NCBI GenBank assembly: GCA_035375865.1
Contig: DAOSQO010000123.1
Coordinates: forward strand, 1-8,079
Direction: 5' to 3'
DNA from: BRH-c25 sp029553855
GTDB lineage: Bacteria; Bacillota; Clostridia; Lutisporales; Lutisporaceae
Length of the DNA: 8,079 nt
Every line of letters begins with the position of its first letter. Position 1 is the stretch's first letter. The position numbers and the translations under genes are program-made. Under the pieces are notes generated by a model, which saw only the letters and a list, made by a program, of their open reading frames with translations, searched no databases and was not told the DNA's origin. Positions 1 to 7,039 of this stretch are shown here, in pieces.

Positions 1-180
1 TTTTGTTCGCACAAAAGCCCTGAGGTCGGGTTTATGTGCGTTAGGATTTTTCAAGCATCAAGCTGTGATTCTGTCCAAAGATTTGCACTGTGCGAGTCGA
101 TATACAAGGCTGTTGCTCCAGGGTATCTACAAACTCATAGTTGCGTCGCATTCTTCTCCTATTGCGTCACAGCCTCTTTC
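1..180. other. Structured non-coding segment downstream of disA
   Basis: There is no convincing gene here. The segment has more G+C and more internal repetition than the other spacers. A near-perfect direct repeat is TTGCGTCGCA (141-150) and TTGCGTCACA (162-171), 21 nt apart. AGGCTGT (107-113) is exactly complementary to ACAGCCT (169-175). A hairpin lies at 8-40. An ORF on the plus strand (34-291) runs into the disA 3' end but has no SD and an odd Cys/Phe-rich translation, so I do not accept it. A dispersed repeat or a structured RNA is possible; no known riboswitch signature is recognisable. Confidence 0.5.
8..40. repeat. Thirteen-position inverted repeat near the window start
   Basis: CGCACAAAAGCCC (8-20) pairs with GGGTTTATGTGCG (28-40) around a 7-nt loop, with one mismatch and one G-T pair. 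On the minus strand, the direction of disA, it is followed by AACAAAA, so it is not a classical disA terminator. On the plus strand TTAGGATTTTT follows, a poor U-tract. It could be a terminator for a plus-strand gene ending before this window. Confidence 0.55.
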
Positions 181-1260
181 CTAAATATGCCTTTCAGTCT
201 GTATCTGTTCATATATTCTCTTAAGACTTTCTTTGATGATTCTTGCCCTTACCTCTCCTATTCCCTCTACATTGTCCAATTCTTCTATTGAAGCTTTAAG
301 AACCCTTTGCAGTCTATCAAACTCCGATATAAGATTTTCTACTATATTTATCGGAAGCCTCGGTATTTTGCTCAGAATTCGAAAACCCCTTGCTGATACC
401 GGCAGATCCAGGGTGCTTATATTATTTCCCAGTCCAAGTATTTTAGCTACAAATGTCAGCTCCAGAAGATCCTCTGAAGATTGATTACGCAAGGTTCTTA
501 TTACTTCCTTACAGTTATTCAGTTCTTCCTGCGGCAGGTAATCCATGACAAGAAGTATTTCTTCTTCCATCAGGCCGGCCACCAATTCATCCAACTGCAT
601 GCTTACAAGCTTTCCTTCAATCCCCAGCTCATGAATATACCGATCAACTTCGGTTACTATTCTTGCTACAATCTCAGCTTTCTGCACTGCCAGTGCCACA
701 TCCATTACGGTTGCAGCATCATCAAATTCCAAAACTCCAAGGTTCGCCAGCGTCCTGTCCAGCACAGACTTGTATTTGGTCAAGGTTTGTAATGCCTGAT
801 TCGCTTTTGACAATATTATATTAAGGTCCTTCAGCACATATTTCAGATATCCTTTATAAATCGTTATTACATTTCTCCTCTGGGAAATTGAAATCACGAG
901 CTCCCCGGTTTGTCTTGCCACTCTCTCTGCAGTTCTATGTCTTATGCCGGTTTCAGAGGACGGTATCGAAGGATCAGGTATCAGCTGCGTATTGGCATAT
1001 AATATTTTTCTTAAATCCCGGCTAAGTATTATTGCACCGTCCATCTTTGCAAGTTCATATAAATATGCCGGTAAAAAGTCCGAGTTTATATAAAAACCTC
1101 CATCCACAAGAGACATAACTTCTTTACTATCACCAATTACAATAATTCCGCCGGTTTTAGCCTTTAGGACATTTTCCAAACCCTCCCTCAAAGGGGTACC
1201 CGGCGCAATCATCCTGAGACAGCCTTGAAGGCCCCCTTCTCTGCTTACTTCATCCCGCAT
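181..1260 (-). CDS. disA: DNA integrity scanning diadenylate cyclase DisA
   Basis: Makes the second messenger c-di-AMP from two ATP. In the family it is an octamer that scans DNA and falls silent at branched recombination intermediates. The 359-residue product matches the usual length of about 360. The N-terminal DAC domain (about residues 1-140) carries both catalytic signatures, DGA at 74-76 and RHRTAE at 107-112. A helical linker follows (about 145-295). The C-terminus holds a helix-hairpin-helix DNA-binding segment with the core NVEGIGEVRARII at about 328-340. The ATG at 1260 is preceded by GGAGG (1268-1272) with 7 nt spacing. That SD lies inside the last two Gly codons of radA, and only 3 nt separate the genes, so translational coupling is likely. 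The stop is TAG at 181-183. No clear U-rich terminator follows in the window, so the transcript may continue past position 1. Confidence 0.97.
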   Translation of the reverse strand: MRDEVSREGGLQGCLRMIAPGTPLREGLENVLKAKTGGIIVIGDSKEVMSLVDGGFYINSDFLPAYLYELAKMDGAIILSRDLRKILYANTQLIPDPSIPSSETGIRHRTAERVARQTGELVISISQRRNVITIYKGYLKYVLKDLNIILSKANQALQTLTKYKSVLDRTLANLGVLEFDDAATVMDVALAVQKAEIVARIVTEVDRYIHELGIEGKLVSMQLDELVAGLMEEEILLVMDYLPQEELNNCKEVIRTLRNQSSEDLLELTFVAKILGLGNNISTLDLPVSARGFRILSKIPRLPINIVENLISEFDRLQRVLKASIEELDNVEGIGEVRARIIKESLKRIYEQIQTERHI

Positions 1261-1263
1261 CCG

Positions 1264-2628
1264 TTATCCTCCTATTACTATATCAAGCATATTATTTACA
1301 TTAGATACCCCAACAATTTCAATATCCAATTTATCATTGAGCCTCTTTAAATTGTTTGCAGGTACTACACATCTGCTAAATCCAAGCTTTGCAGCTTCCT
1401 TCACCCTCTTTTCAACAAAGTTCACTGCTCTCACCTCTCCGGCAAGCCCTACCTCGCCTATGATAACGGTGCCTTCATCAATCTCTTTATCTCTGAAACT
1501 TGATGCGATAGCTGCCACTATTCCCAAGTCGGCAGCAGGTTCACTCAGTTTAATGCCGCCTACCGCATTGACATAGGAATCACTGCTGCCAAGCTGCATT
1601 CCAACTCTCTTTTCAAGTACGGCCATCAGCAGCATTACCCTGTTGTAATCAACCCCTGTTGTATTTCTCCTCGGAACACCGAAACCAGTATGGCTTAAAA
1701 GTGCCTGCACCTCAACCAGCATTGCTCTTGTCCCTTCCATTGCAGAGATAACGCAGGAGCCTGAAGCCCCTTTCATTCTGCCGGACAGCAGCATTTCAGA
1801 AGGATTGGCAATCCCGGTAAGTCCTTTGTCTCCCATTTCAAAAATGCCTATTTCATTGGTTGAACCAAATCTGTTCTTAACAGCCCGGAGCACCCTGTAT
1901 GACATATGAGTTTCACCTTCAAAATAAAGAACTGTATCGACCATATGCTCAAGAACTCTGGGGCCTGCTATCGCTCCCTGTTTTGTCACATGACCCACTA
2001 TAAAAGTTGCTATGCCATCCTGCTTTGCAATTTTCATAAGTCCGAGGGTAGCTTCCCTGACCTGGCTTACACTGCCGGGAGCCGAAGATATTTCCGGACT
2101 ATACATGGTCTGTATGGAATCCACAACCAAAATGTCAGGTCTAATATCCCTTACATATACATCAATATTTTCAGTATTGTTCTCAGTCACAAGAAATATA
2201 TTCCCCGACTTAATGCCCATCCTGAATGCCCTCAGCTTAATTTGGGCGGTTGATTCCTCACCTGATATATATAGCACTCTTTTTCCTTCGAGTCCGATAT
2301 TATTTGCCACTTGAAGCAGCAAGGTTGACTTTCCTATTCCCGGATCCCCTCCCACAAGTACCAGGGAGCCCCTGACAATACCTCCCCCCAATACTCTATC
2401 CAGCTCATAATTACCGGAACTCTGCCTTTCTTCAATATCCTCCGAAATATCCAAAAGTGATTCGGGCTCCGACAAAATATTCATAAGTCTTTGCTGCGCG
2501 CGAGTATCTTTCTGCTCCGCTTCTTCAACAAGGGTATTCCACTGCCCGCACTCTGGACATTTGCCCATCCATTTTGGAGATTCGCTCCCGCATTCATTGC
2601 ATACAAATTTCGTCCTTACTTTAGCCAT
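1264..2628 (-). CDS. radA: DNA repair/recombination ATPase RadA (Sms)
   Basis: RadA/Sms is a RecA-related, DnaB-like hexameric motor that helps process recombination intermediates and supports repair. The product has 454 residues, close to the 450-460 of the family. An N-terminal four-cysteine zinc finger uses C10, C13, C24 and C27. The ATPase core has Walker A GGDPGIGKST at 93-102, Walker B ILVVDS at 166-171, and the RadA signature KNRFG at 251-255. The C-terminal part (about 280-454) is the Lon-protease-like domain. Its usual serine protease dyad is not expected to act in RadA, and here the local motif reads SEPAADLG. The ATG at 2628 has a GAGGTG SD (2635-2640) 6 nt upstream. The stop is TAA at 1264-1266. 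It is coupled to disA, and in Bacillus RadA and DisA are reported to act together on recombination intermediates. A terminator separates it from clpC, so it probably has its own promoter. Confidence 0.97.
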   Translation of the reverse strand: MAKVRTKFVCNECGSESPKWMGKCPECGQWNTLVEEAEQKDTRAQQRLMNILSEPESLLDISEDIEERQSSGNYELDRVLGGGIVRGSLVLVGGDPGIGKSTLLLQVANNIGLEGKRVLYISGEESTAQIKLRAFRMGIKSGNIFLVTENNTENIDVYVRDIRPDILVVDSIQTMYSPEISSAPGSVSQVREATLGLMKIAKQDGIATFIVGHVTKQGAIAGPRVLEHMVDTVLYFEGETHMSYRVLRAVKNRFGSTNEIGIFEMGDKGLTGIANPSEMLLSGRMKGASGSCVISAMEGTRAMLVEVQALLSHTGFGVPRRNTTGVDYNRVMLLMAVLEKRVGMQLGSSDSYVNAVGGIKLSEPAADLGIVAAIASSFRDKEIDEGTVIIGEVGLAGEVRAVNFVEKRVKEAAKLGFSRCVVPANNLKRLNDKLDIEIVGVSNVNNMLDIVIGG

Positions 2629-2894
2629 TCTTTACACCTCATACAAAATTAACACTATATATCAACCCGTGTTTTCTTTAGCAACTATATCAGACGTTTG
2701 TAAAACTTATGGTTTTATATAAGTATTTCCTAAATATTCACACTTTTTTCATAAATCTATTTCCATTATACTATATTTGACAATATTATAACCACTTATA
2801 TGTTTCCCACCGGATATTTTGTATTTAGACAATATAGTGCGGGACACATTCGTTAACAAAGGCTCTGTTCCGGGTAGGCAAAGCCAATGTAATC
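2629..2894. other. AT-rich spacer between the clpC terminator and radA
   Basis: With the terminator at 2895-2937, this makes a 313-nt stretch without a gene. I see no convincing ORF, RNA gene or CtsR box; one isolated TGTCAAA around 2779 lacks a partner heptad. The part nearest radA is very AT-rich with several TATAAT-like hexamers (for example around 2769 and 2789 on the minus strand), so a radA promoter almost certainly lies here, but which hexamer is used is unclear. The part near 2840-2890 is less AT-rich and shows only weak short inverted repeats. Confidence 0.7.
2656..2684 (-). promoter_or_regulatory. Candidate radA-disA promoter
   Basis: On the minus strand TTGCTA (2684-2679) and TATATA (2661-2656) are 17 nt apart. 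Each matches four of six SigA consensus positions. The start would fall near 2649, leaving a leader of about 20 nt that still contains the radA SD. It is the best-spaced pair I found, but better -10 hexamers further upstream lack a matching -35, so the choice is uncertain. Confidence 0.4.
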
Positions 2895-2937
2895 AAAAAA
2901 TAACAAATCCCTCTGCAAAACTTACAGAAGGATTTGT
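2895..2937 (-). terminator. Intrinsic terminator after clpC
   Basis: On the minus strand ACAAATCC (2937-2930) pairs perfectly with GGATTTGT (2910-2903). Inside, after one mismatch, TCTG pairs with CAGA around a 9-nt loop. The stem is followed by TATTTTTT (2902-2895). It begins 4 nt after the clpC stop and should end the ctsR operon transcript. Confidence 0.9.
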
Positions 2938-2941
2938 CACC

Positions 2942-5377
2942 CTATATACTCCTGAAAATCAGCTTATCCTCCTCTGCATCTATCAGCACACCGGCGCCCG
3001 TTTTAATTTCTCCTTTAAGAATTTCCTCAGAGATCCGATCCTCTACCATTCTTTGTATTGCACGACGCAAAGGTCTTGCCCCGTATGCCTGGTCATAGCC
3101 TTTCTCTGCCAGGAATCCTCTTGCCTTATCGGTCACTTCAACATTTATGCCCATATCTTTGATTCGGTCTAAAAGCGATTTAAGCATAAGATCCACAATA
3201 AGCTTTATATGCTCTTGCTCCAACTGATGGAACACTATTGTCTCATCAACCCTGTTCAGGAATTCCGGCCTGAATGTCCTCTTCAGCTCCTCCAATACAT
3301 TATTTTTCATTTTTTCATAAGCGTCTTCCTTCTCGTTAGCTGATGTTGCAAATCCGAGAACAGCCTGCTTTCTTATGGTACTTACACCAACATTGGAAGT
3401 CATAATCACTACTGAATTTTTGAAATCTACTGTTCTTCCTTTTCCATCAGTCAGCCTACCGTCGTCAAGTATCTGCAGCAATACGTTGAATATATCCGGG
3501 TGTGCCTTTTCTATCTCATCGAGGAGTATAACTGAATAAGGCTTCCTTCTGATTTTTTCGGTCAGCTGCCCTCCTTCTTCATATCCTACATATCCCGGCG
3601 GTGAACCGATAAGTTTGGATACGGTATGCTTTTCCATATATTCGGACATATCAATCCTTATCATGGCATTTTCGTCACCAAACATTGCTTCTGCCAATGC
3701 TTTTGAAAGTTCCGTTTTCCCGACTCCCGTAGGTCCCAGAAAAATAAAGGAGCCGACCGGTCTTTTAGGATCCTTGAGACCAGCTCTTGCCCTCCTGATT
3801 GCTTTAGACACAGCTAAAACCGCTTCGTCCTGCCCTATAACCCTGTTATGGAGTATGGATTCCAGATTGAGCAGTCTATGAGATTCCTCTTCTGCCAACT
3901 TGGTTACCGGTATTCCCGTCCAGCTGGATACAATAGAGGCAATATCCTCTTCCGTAACGATAGAGTCCTTTGAGCTGACTTTATCAGCCCAGTTTTTTTT
4001 GCTATCCTCCAGCTCCTGTTTGATATCTTTAATATTATCTCTTATCTGAGCAGCTCTCTCATAGTCCTGAAGGCCTATTGCTTCAGACTTTTCCTTCTCC
4101 ATAGCTGCAATCTCCTCCTCTAACTTTTTGAGATTCGGAGGTGCAGTAAAAACCTTTATTCTTACCCTTGACGCTGCTTCATCCACCAGGTCTATTGCCT
4201 TATCGGGAAGAAATCTGTCCGCAATATACCTGTCCGACAAATCAACTGCCGCTGCAATAGCTTCATCGGTTATCTTTACCTTGTGATGTGCTTCATATTT
4301 ATCTCTTAGCCCTTTAAGAATTTGAAGGGCTTCTTCTTTGGTCGGTTCCCCTACAGTTACCGGCTGAAAACGCCTCTCCAGAGCAGAATCTTTCTCTACA
4401 TGCTTTCTATACTCGTCAAGAGTTGTTGCACCTATAGCCTGGATTTCACCTCTTGCAAGAGCCGGTTTTAATATGTTGGAGGCATCTATTGCTCCCTCTG
4501 CTCCTCCCGCTCCGATAATCGTATGCATTTCATCTATAAAAAGTATTATATTTTTTGATTCTCTAATTTCATTTAATACACTTTTAAGCCTTTCTTCAAA
4601 TTCGCCCCTGTATTTAGAGCCGGCAACCATTGAAGACAGATCCAGTGTAACAACTCTTTTCCCTCTTAGTATTTCCGGAATATTCCCTTGTATTATTTTC
4701 TGTGCCAATCCTTCGGCAATTGCCGTTTTACCTACTCCGGGGTCACCAATAAGAGCCGGATTATTCTTGGTTCTTCTGCTGAGTATTTGAACTATGCGTT
4801 CAATTTCCTTTTCTCTCCCTATAATGGGGTCCAGCTTGCCTTCTCTGGCCATTTCAGTCAAATCTCTTCCGTACTGGTCCAAGGCAGGTGTATTAGTGTT
4901 TTTAGCAGATACTGCCCCGAGGCTGCTTTTCCCTGACTCATCCTTGAGTAATGCCATTATCTCCTGTCTTGCTATATCAAAATTCAAACCCATTACCATA
5001 AGTATTTGGGCTGCCGCCCCTTCTCCTTCACGAATCAGGGCCAGGAATAAATGTTCGGTCCCGATATAGTTGTGTCCCAAGCTCCTTGCTTCTTCCGCAC
5101 TTAACTCAAGGACTGTTTTGGTTCTCGGAGTATAGCCCAAAACCTGCTCAACTCTCTTCTGTCCTTTCCCAATCACAGTCTCGACCTTCTGCCTGATTGA
5201 ATCAAGAGAAATTCCTCTGTTTTTCAGCACCTGAGCTGCAATTCCTTCTCCTTCTTTAACCAGCCCCAGCAGTATATGCTCAGTCCCAATATAGTTATGA
5301 TTTAATCTGATGGCTTCTTCCTGAGAATATACCATAACCTTCCGGGCCCTTTCAGTAAATTTATCGAAAACTCCCAT
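2942..5377 (-). CDS. clpC: ATP-dependent Clp protease ATPase subunit ClpC
   Basis: Hsp100 unfoldase that feeds substrates to ClpP. The 811 residues match the roughly 810 of ClpC. Two Clp-N repeats (about 3-145) each contain GTEH. Glu33 and Glu108 match the phosphoarginine-docking glutamates (E32/E106) of Bacillus ClpC. AAA+ module 1 has Walker A GDPGVGKT at 211-218 and Walker B ILFIDE at 278-283. A coiled-coil middle domain (about 412-467) bears a UVR-type motif near 431-447. AAA+ module 2 has GPTGVGKT at 548-555 and VILLDE at 616-621. LGF at 674-676 is the ClpP-docking loop. The frame is open for 15 more codons upstream, but the ATG at 5377 is chosen because MGVFDKFTERARKV matches the family N-terminus and GGAGG (5384-5388) sits 6 nt before it. 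A terminator starts just after the TAG stop. Confidence 0.97.
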   Translation of the reverse strand: MGVFDKFTERARKVMVYSQEEAIRLNHNYIGTEHILLGLVKEGEGIAAQVLKNRGISLDSIRQKVETVIGKGQKRVEQVLGYTPRTKTVLELSAEEARSLGHNYIGTEHLFLALIREGEGAAAQILMVMGLNFDIARQEIMALLKDESGKSSLGAVSAKNTNTPALDQYGRDLTEMAREGKLDPIIGREKEIERIVQILSRRTKNNPALIGDPGVGKTAIAEGLAQKIIQGNIPEILRGKRVVTLDLSSMVAGSKYRGEFEERLKSVLNEIRESKNIILFIDEMHTIIGAGGAEGAIDASNILKPALARGEIQAIGATTLDEYRKHVEKDSALERRFQPVTVGEPTKEEALQILKGLRDKYEAHHKVKITDEAIAAAVDLSDRYIADRFLPDKAIDLVDEAASRVRIKVFTAPPNLKKLEEEIAAMEKEKSEAIGLQDYERAAQIRDNIKDIKQELEDSKKNWADKVSSKDSIVTEEDIASIVSSWTGIPVTKLAEEESHRLLNLESILHNRVIGQDEAVLAVSKAIRRARAGLKDPKRPVGSFIFLGPTGVGKTELSKALAEAMFGDENAMIRIDMSEYMEKHTVSKLIGSPPGYVGYEEGGQLTEKIRRKPYSVILLDEIEKAHPDIFNVLLQILDDGRLTDGKGRTVDFKNSVVIMTSNVGVSTIRKQAVLGFATSANEKEDAYEKMKNNVLEELKRTFRPEFLNRVDETIVFHQLEQEHIKLIVDLMLKSLLDRIKDMGINVEVTDKARGFLAEKGYDQAYGARPLRRAIQRMVEDRISEEILKGEIKTGAGVLIDAEEDKLIFRSI

Positions 5378-5383
5378 AAAAAT

Positions 5384-5388
5384 CCTCC
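5384..5388 (-). promoter_or_regulatory. Ribosome binding site deciding the clpC start
   Basis: GGAGG on the minus strand lies 6 nt before the ATG at 5377. It fixes the start at MGVFDKF rather than the in-frame ATG at 5422, which lacks a comparable SD and would add 15 residues not seen in the family. Confidence 0.85.
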
Positions 5389-5455
5389 AATCTGTTTTTT
5401 TGCATTGTTCTGCATTCCACATGTTTCGAGCCTTAGTCTTTTCTTTGAAGTCCTG

Positions 5456-5490
5456 CTCGAATTCTCGTACCTCGCATCTCGTATCCCGTG
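5456..5490. repeat. Degenerate 7-nt tandem repeat (CTCGNAN) after mcsB
   Basis: On the plus strand CTCG recurs at 5456, 5464, 5471 and 5478, and CCCG at 5485, giving spacings of 8, 7, 7 and 7 nt. The units read CTCGAATT, CTCGTAC, CTCGCAT, CTCGTAT and CCCGTGC. On the transcribed minus strand these become CGAG repeats. The array starts 2 nt after the mcsB stop, is richer in G+C than nearby spacers and has no obvious coding role. Its first unit also forms one arm of a 7-bp inverted repeat (TTCGAGC 5425-5431 with GCTCGAA 5455-5461, 23-nt loop). Confidence 0.7.
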
Positions 5491-5491
5491 C

Positions 5492-6514
5492 CTAACTATT
5501 TAGTTTGTTTCTTACTATTTCTGCTCTTATTACATCTCTCTCTCCCGGGTTTAATTCTCTTCCGCTGCTCCTCTGTATACTTGCAGTTTGGGTTTCTATC
5601 ATTATTTCATTCAAAAGCTGTACCGGAGTATCCTTAATAATATTCAAATCTACTCCAAGCCTCATATCTGAAAGCAGCTTCATGCATTCAAGGGAATTCA
5701 TAACCCTTGCATTCTTCATAATTCCCCAGGAGCGCCATATTTTATCTTCTATCTGTATCCTGTTACTTTCAAGCAATATCTGTCTTGCTTCCTTTTCTTT
5801 ATCGATAATCTGTCTTGCCACTGCAGTAAGATTTTCAACTATTTCTTCCTCTGCCCTGCCAAGGGTTATCTGATTGGAAACCTGGAAGATGTTTCCCACT
5901 ATCTCTGTGCCTTCGCCGTACAAGCCTCTTATTGTAAGACCTATATGGGCCACTGCCTGAAGTATTTTGCTCATATTCCCGGTGATATTGAGCGCCGGCA
6001 AATGCATCATTACAGATGCACGCATACCCGTGCCTACATTAGTAGGGCAGCTAGTAAGATAACCCCAGTTCTCGCTGTATGCATATTCAATGCTTTGTTC
6101 CAATATATCATCTATACTGCTGGCCATTTCCCATGATTTCTTGATTTGTAGTCCTGAGAGTATCGTCTGTATTCTTATATGATCCTCTTCATTGACCATA
6201 ATGCTTACAATTCCGTCACTGCTTATAAGTGCCGCGCCTTTCGCGCTGCTCTTCAGAAGCCCGGGACTGACAAGATGCCTTTCTACAAGATACTGCCTCT
6301 CTATTGGCGGAAGCTCCTGCATAATATAATCCTTAAATTTCAAGGCTGACTCAGACTTTAAAATACTGTTTCTGACCTTGCTTATTACTGCGTCTGCCCT
6401 TTCATCATCCAACCCTGACGGAAATGGAATATCTGCTATGTTCCTAGCCAGCCTTATCCGGCTGCTTAATATTATATCACTCTGGGGGCCGTCGCCTTGC
6501 ATCCAACCTTTCAT
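5492..6514 (-). CDS. mcsB: Protein arginine kinase McsB
   Basis: Phosphorylates arginine residues on CtsR and on damaged proteins, tagging them for ClpC-ClpP. It is related to phosphagen (guanido) kinases. The 340 residues show SSRIRLARN (17-25), NEEDH (108-112) and TSCPTNVGTGMRASVM (154-169). Cys156 aligns with the essential Cys167 of the Bacillus enzyme. The C-terminal RDVIRA (326-331) is the RDXXRA allosteric phosphoarginine-binding motif. The protein is about 20 residues shorter than Bacillus McsB, mostly at the N-terminus. Two starts are possible: GTG at 6517 or ATG at 6514. ATG is preferred because GGAGG (6519-6523) sits 4 nt before it and only 1 nt before the GTG. The ATG shares one base with the mcsA TGA stop (TGATG), a coupling arrangement. 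The stop is TAG, and 114 nt follow before clpC. Confidence 0.96.
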   Translation of the reverse strand: MKGWMQGDGPQSDIILSSRIRLARNIADIPFPSGLDDERADAVISKVRNSILKSESALKFKDYIMQELPPIERQYLVERHLVSPGLLKSSAKGAALISSDGIVSIMVNEEDHIRIQTILSGLQIKKSWEMASSIDDILEQSIEYAYSENWGYLTSCPTNVGTGMRASVMMHLPALNITGNMSKILQAVAHIGLTIRGLYGEGTEIVGNIFQVSNQITLGRAEEEIVENLTAVARQIIDKEKEARQILLESNRIQIEDKIWRSWGIMKNARVMNSLECMKLLSDMRLGVDLNIIKDTPVQLLNEIMIETQTASIQRSSGRELNPGERDVIRAEIVRNKLNS

Positions 6515-7026
6515 CACACCTCCCCCTTTCCTCTCTTATTAATTTCTCTTATTTTGTCCCTTATTGCTGCAGCTTTTTCGTATTCTTCACTCTTTACAGC
6601 CTCTTCCAATTTTTGTTTGAGCCTTTCAACCTCTCGCTGCACTTTTATTCTGCTTCCGGCCCTGTTTGGTATTTTACCGGTATGGCTGGTATTTCCATGA
6701 ACCTTCTTAAAAAGCGGGTTAAGCCTTTCACCAAAAACTTTATAGCAATTACCGCAGCCAAATCTTCCGGTTTCTTTGAATTTCCCATATGACAATCCGC
6801 ATACATCGCAATTGATATCGTTTACTAAATCAGACTTTTTAAGAGCTGCCCCTCCTGAGTTCAGTAATCCGGCCAAAAGGTCATTTACCGAGAAGCTTGT
6901 ACTTATGCTTAATAGGTTCTTTTCCATTGCGCACTGCTCACATAAGTGAATATCTGATTTCTTTCCATTTTCGACCTTTGTAATGTGTACCGTTGCCGGT
7001 CTCTTTACGCATTCATCACAAAGCAT
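6514..7026 (-). CDS. mcsA: McsA, zinc-binding activator of McsB
   Basis: Activator and adaptor of the arginine kinase McsB, also linked to heavy-metal and redox stress sensing in Bacillus. The 170-residue product has four CXXC pairs: C3/C6, C29/C32, C73/C76 and C91/C94. Together they make two zinc sites. The C-terminus (about 131-165) is a charged helical UVR domain with EEYEKAAAIRDKIREI at 147-162. The length is slightly below the 185 residues of Bacillus McsA. The ATG at 7026 follows a GAGGGG SD (7036-7041) with 9 nt spacing, and this SD overlaps the ctsR stop codon. The gap to ctsR is 13 nt. The TGA stop overlaps the mcsB ATG by one base, fitting the need to make McsA and McsB together. 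Confidence 0.95.
   Translation of the reverse strand: MLCDECVKRPATVHITKVENGKKSDIHLCEQCAMEKNLLSISTSFSVNDLLAGLLNSGGAALKKSDLVNDINCDVCGLSYGKFKETGRFGCGNCYKVFGERLNPLFKKVHGNTSHTGKIPNRAGSRIKVQREVERLKQKLEEAVKSEEYEKAAAIRDKIREINKRGKGEV
6519..6526 (-). promoter_or_regulatory. Ribosome binding site deciding the mcsB start
   Basis: On the minus strand GGGGGAGG precedes TGTG and then ATG. Spacing of GGAGG is 4 nt to the ATG at 6514 and 1 nt to the GTG at 6517. The upstream G-run gives an even better register for the ATG. The site lies inside the last codons of mcsA. Confidence 0.75.
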
Positions 7027-7039
7027 AATTATACACCCC

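Noticed and set aside
1..180. c-di-AMP (ydaO-type) riboswitch next to disA
   Set aside because: The segment is downstream of disA and lacks the conserved ydaO core blocks that I know. The proximity is suggestive only by function.
34..291. Plus-strand ORF of 85 codons running from the 1-180 segment into the disA 3' end
   Set aside because: It has no SD, is antisense to the end of disA, and has a Cys/Phe/Tyr-rich translation without domain features. The repeats in 1-180 explain the open frame better than a protein does.
2773..2785. TGTCAAA on the minus strand as a CtsR box before radA
   Set aside because: Only one heptad is present, with no second copy at the required 3-nt spacing.
2803..2840. 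SigB-like promoter on the minus strand (GTCTAA, 16 nt, GGGAAA) upstream of radA
   Set aside because: The spacing is slightly too long, the -35 is imperfect, the position is about 180 nt from radA, and SigB is generally absent from Clostridia.
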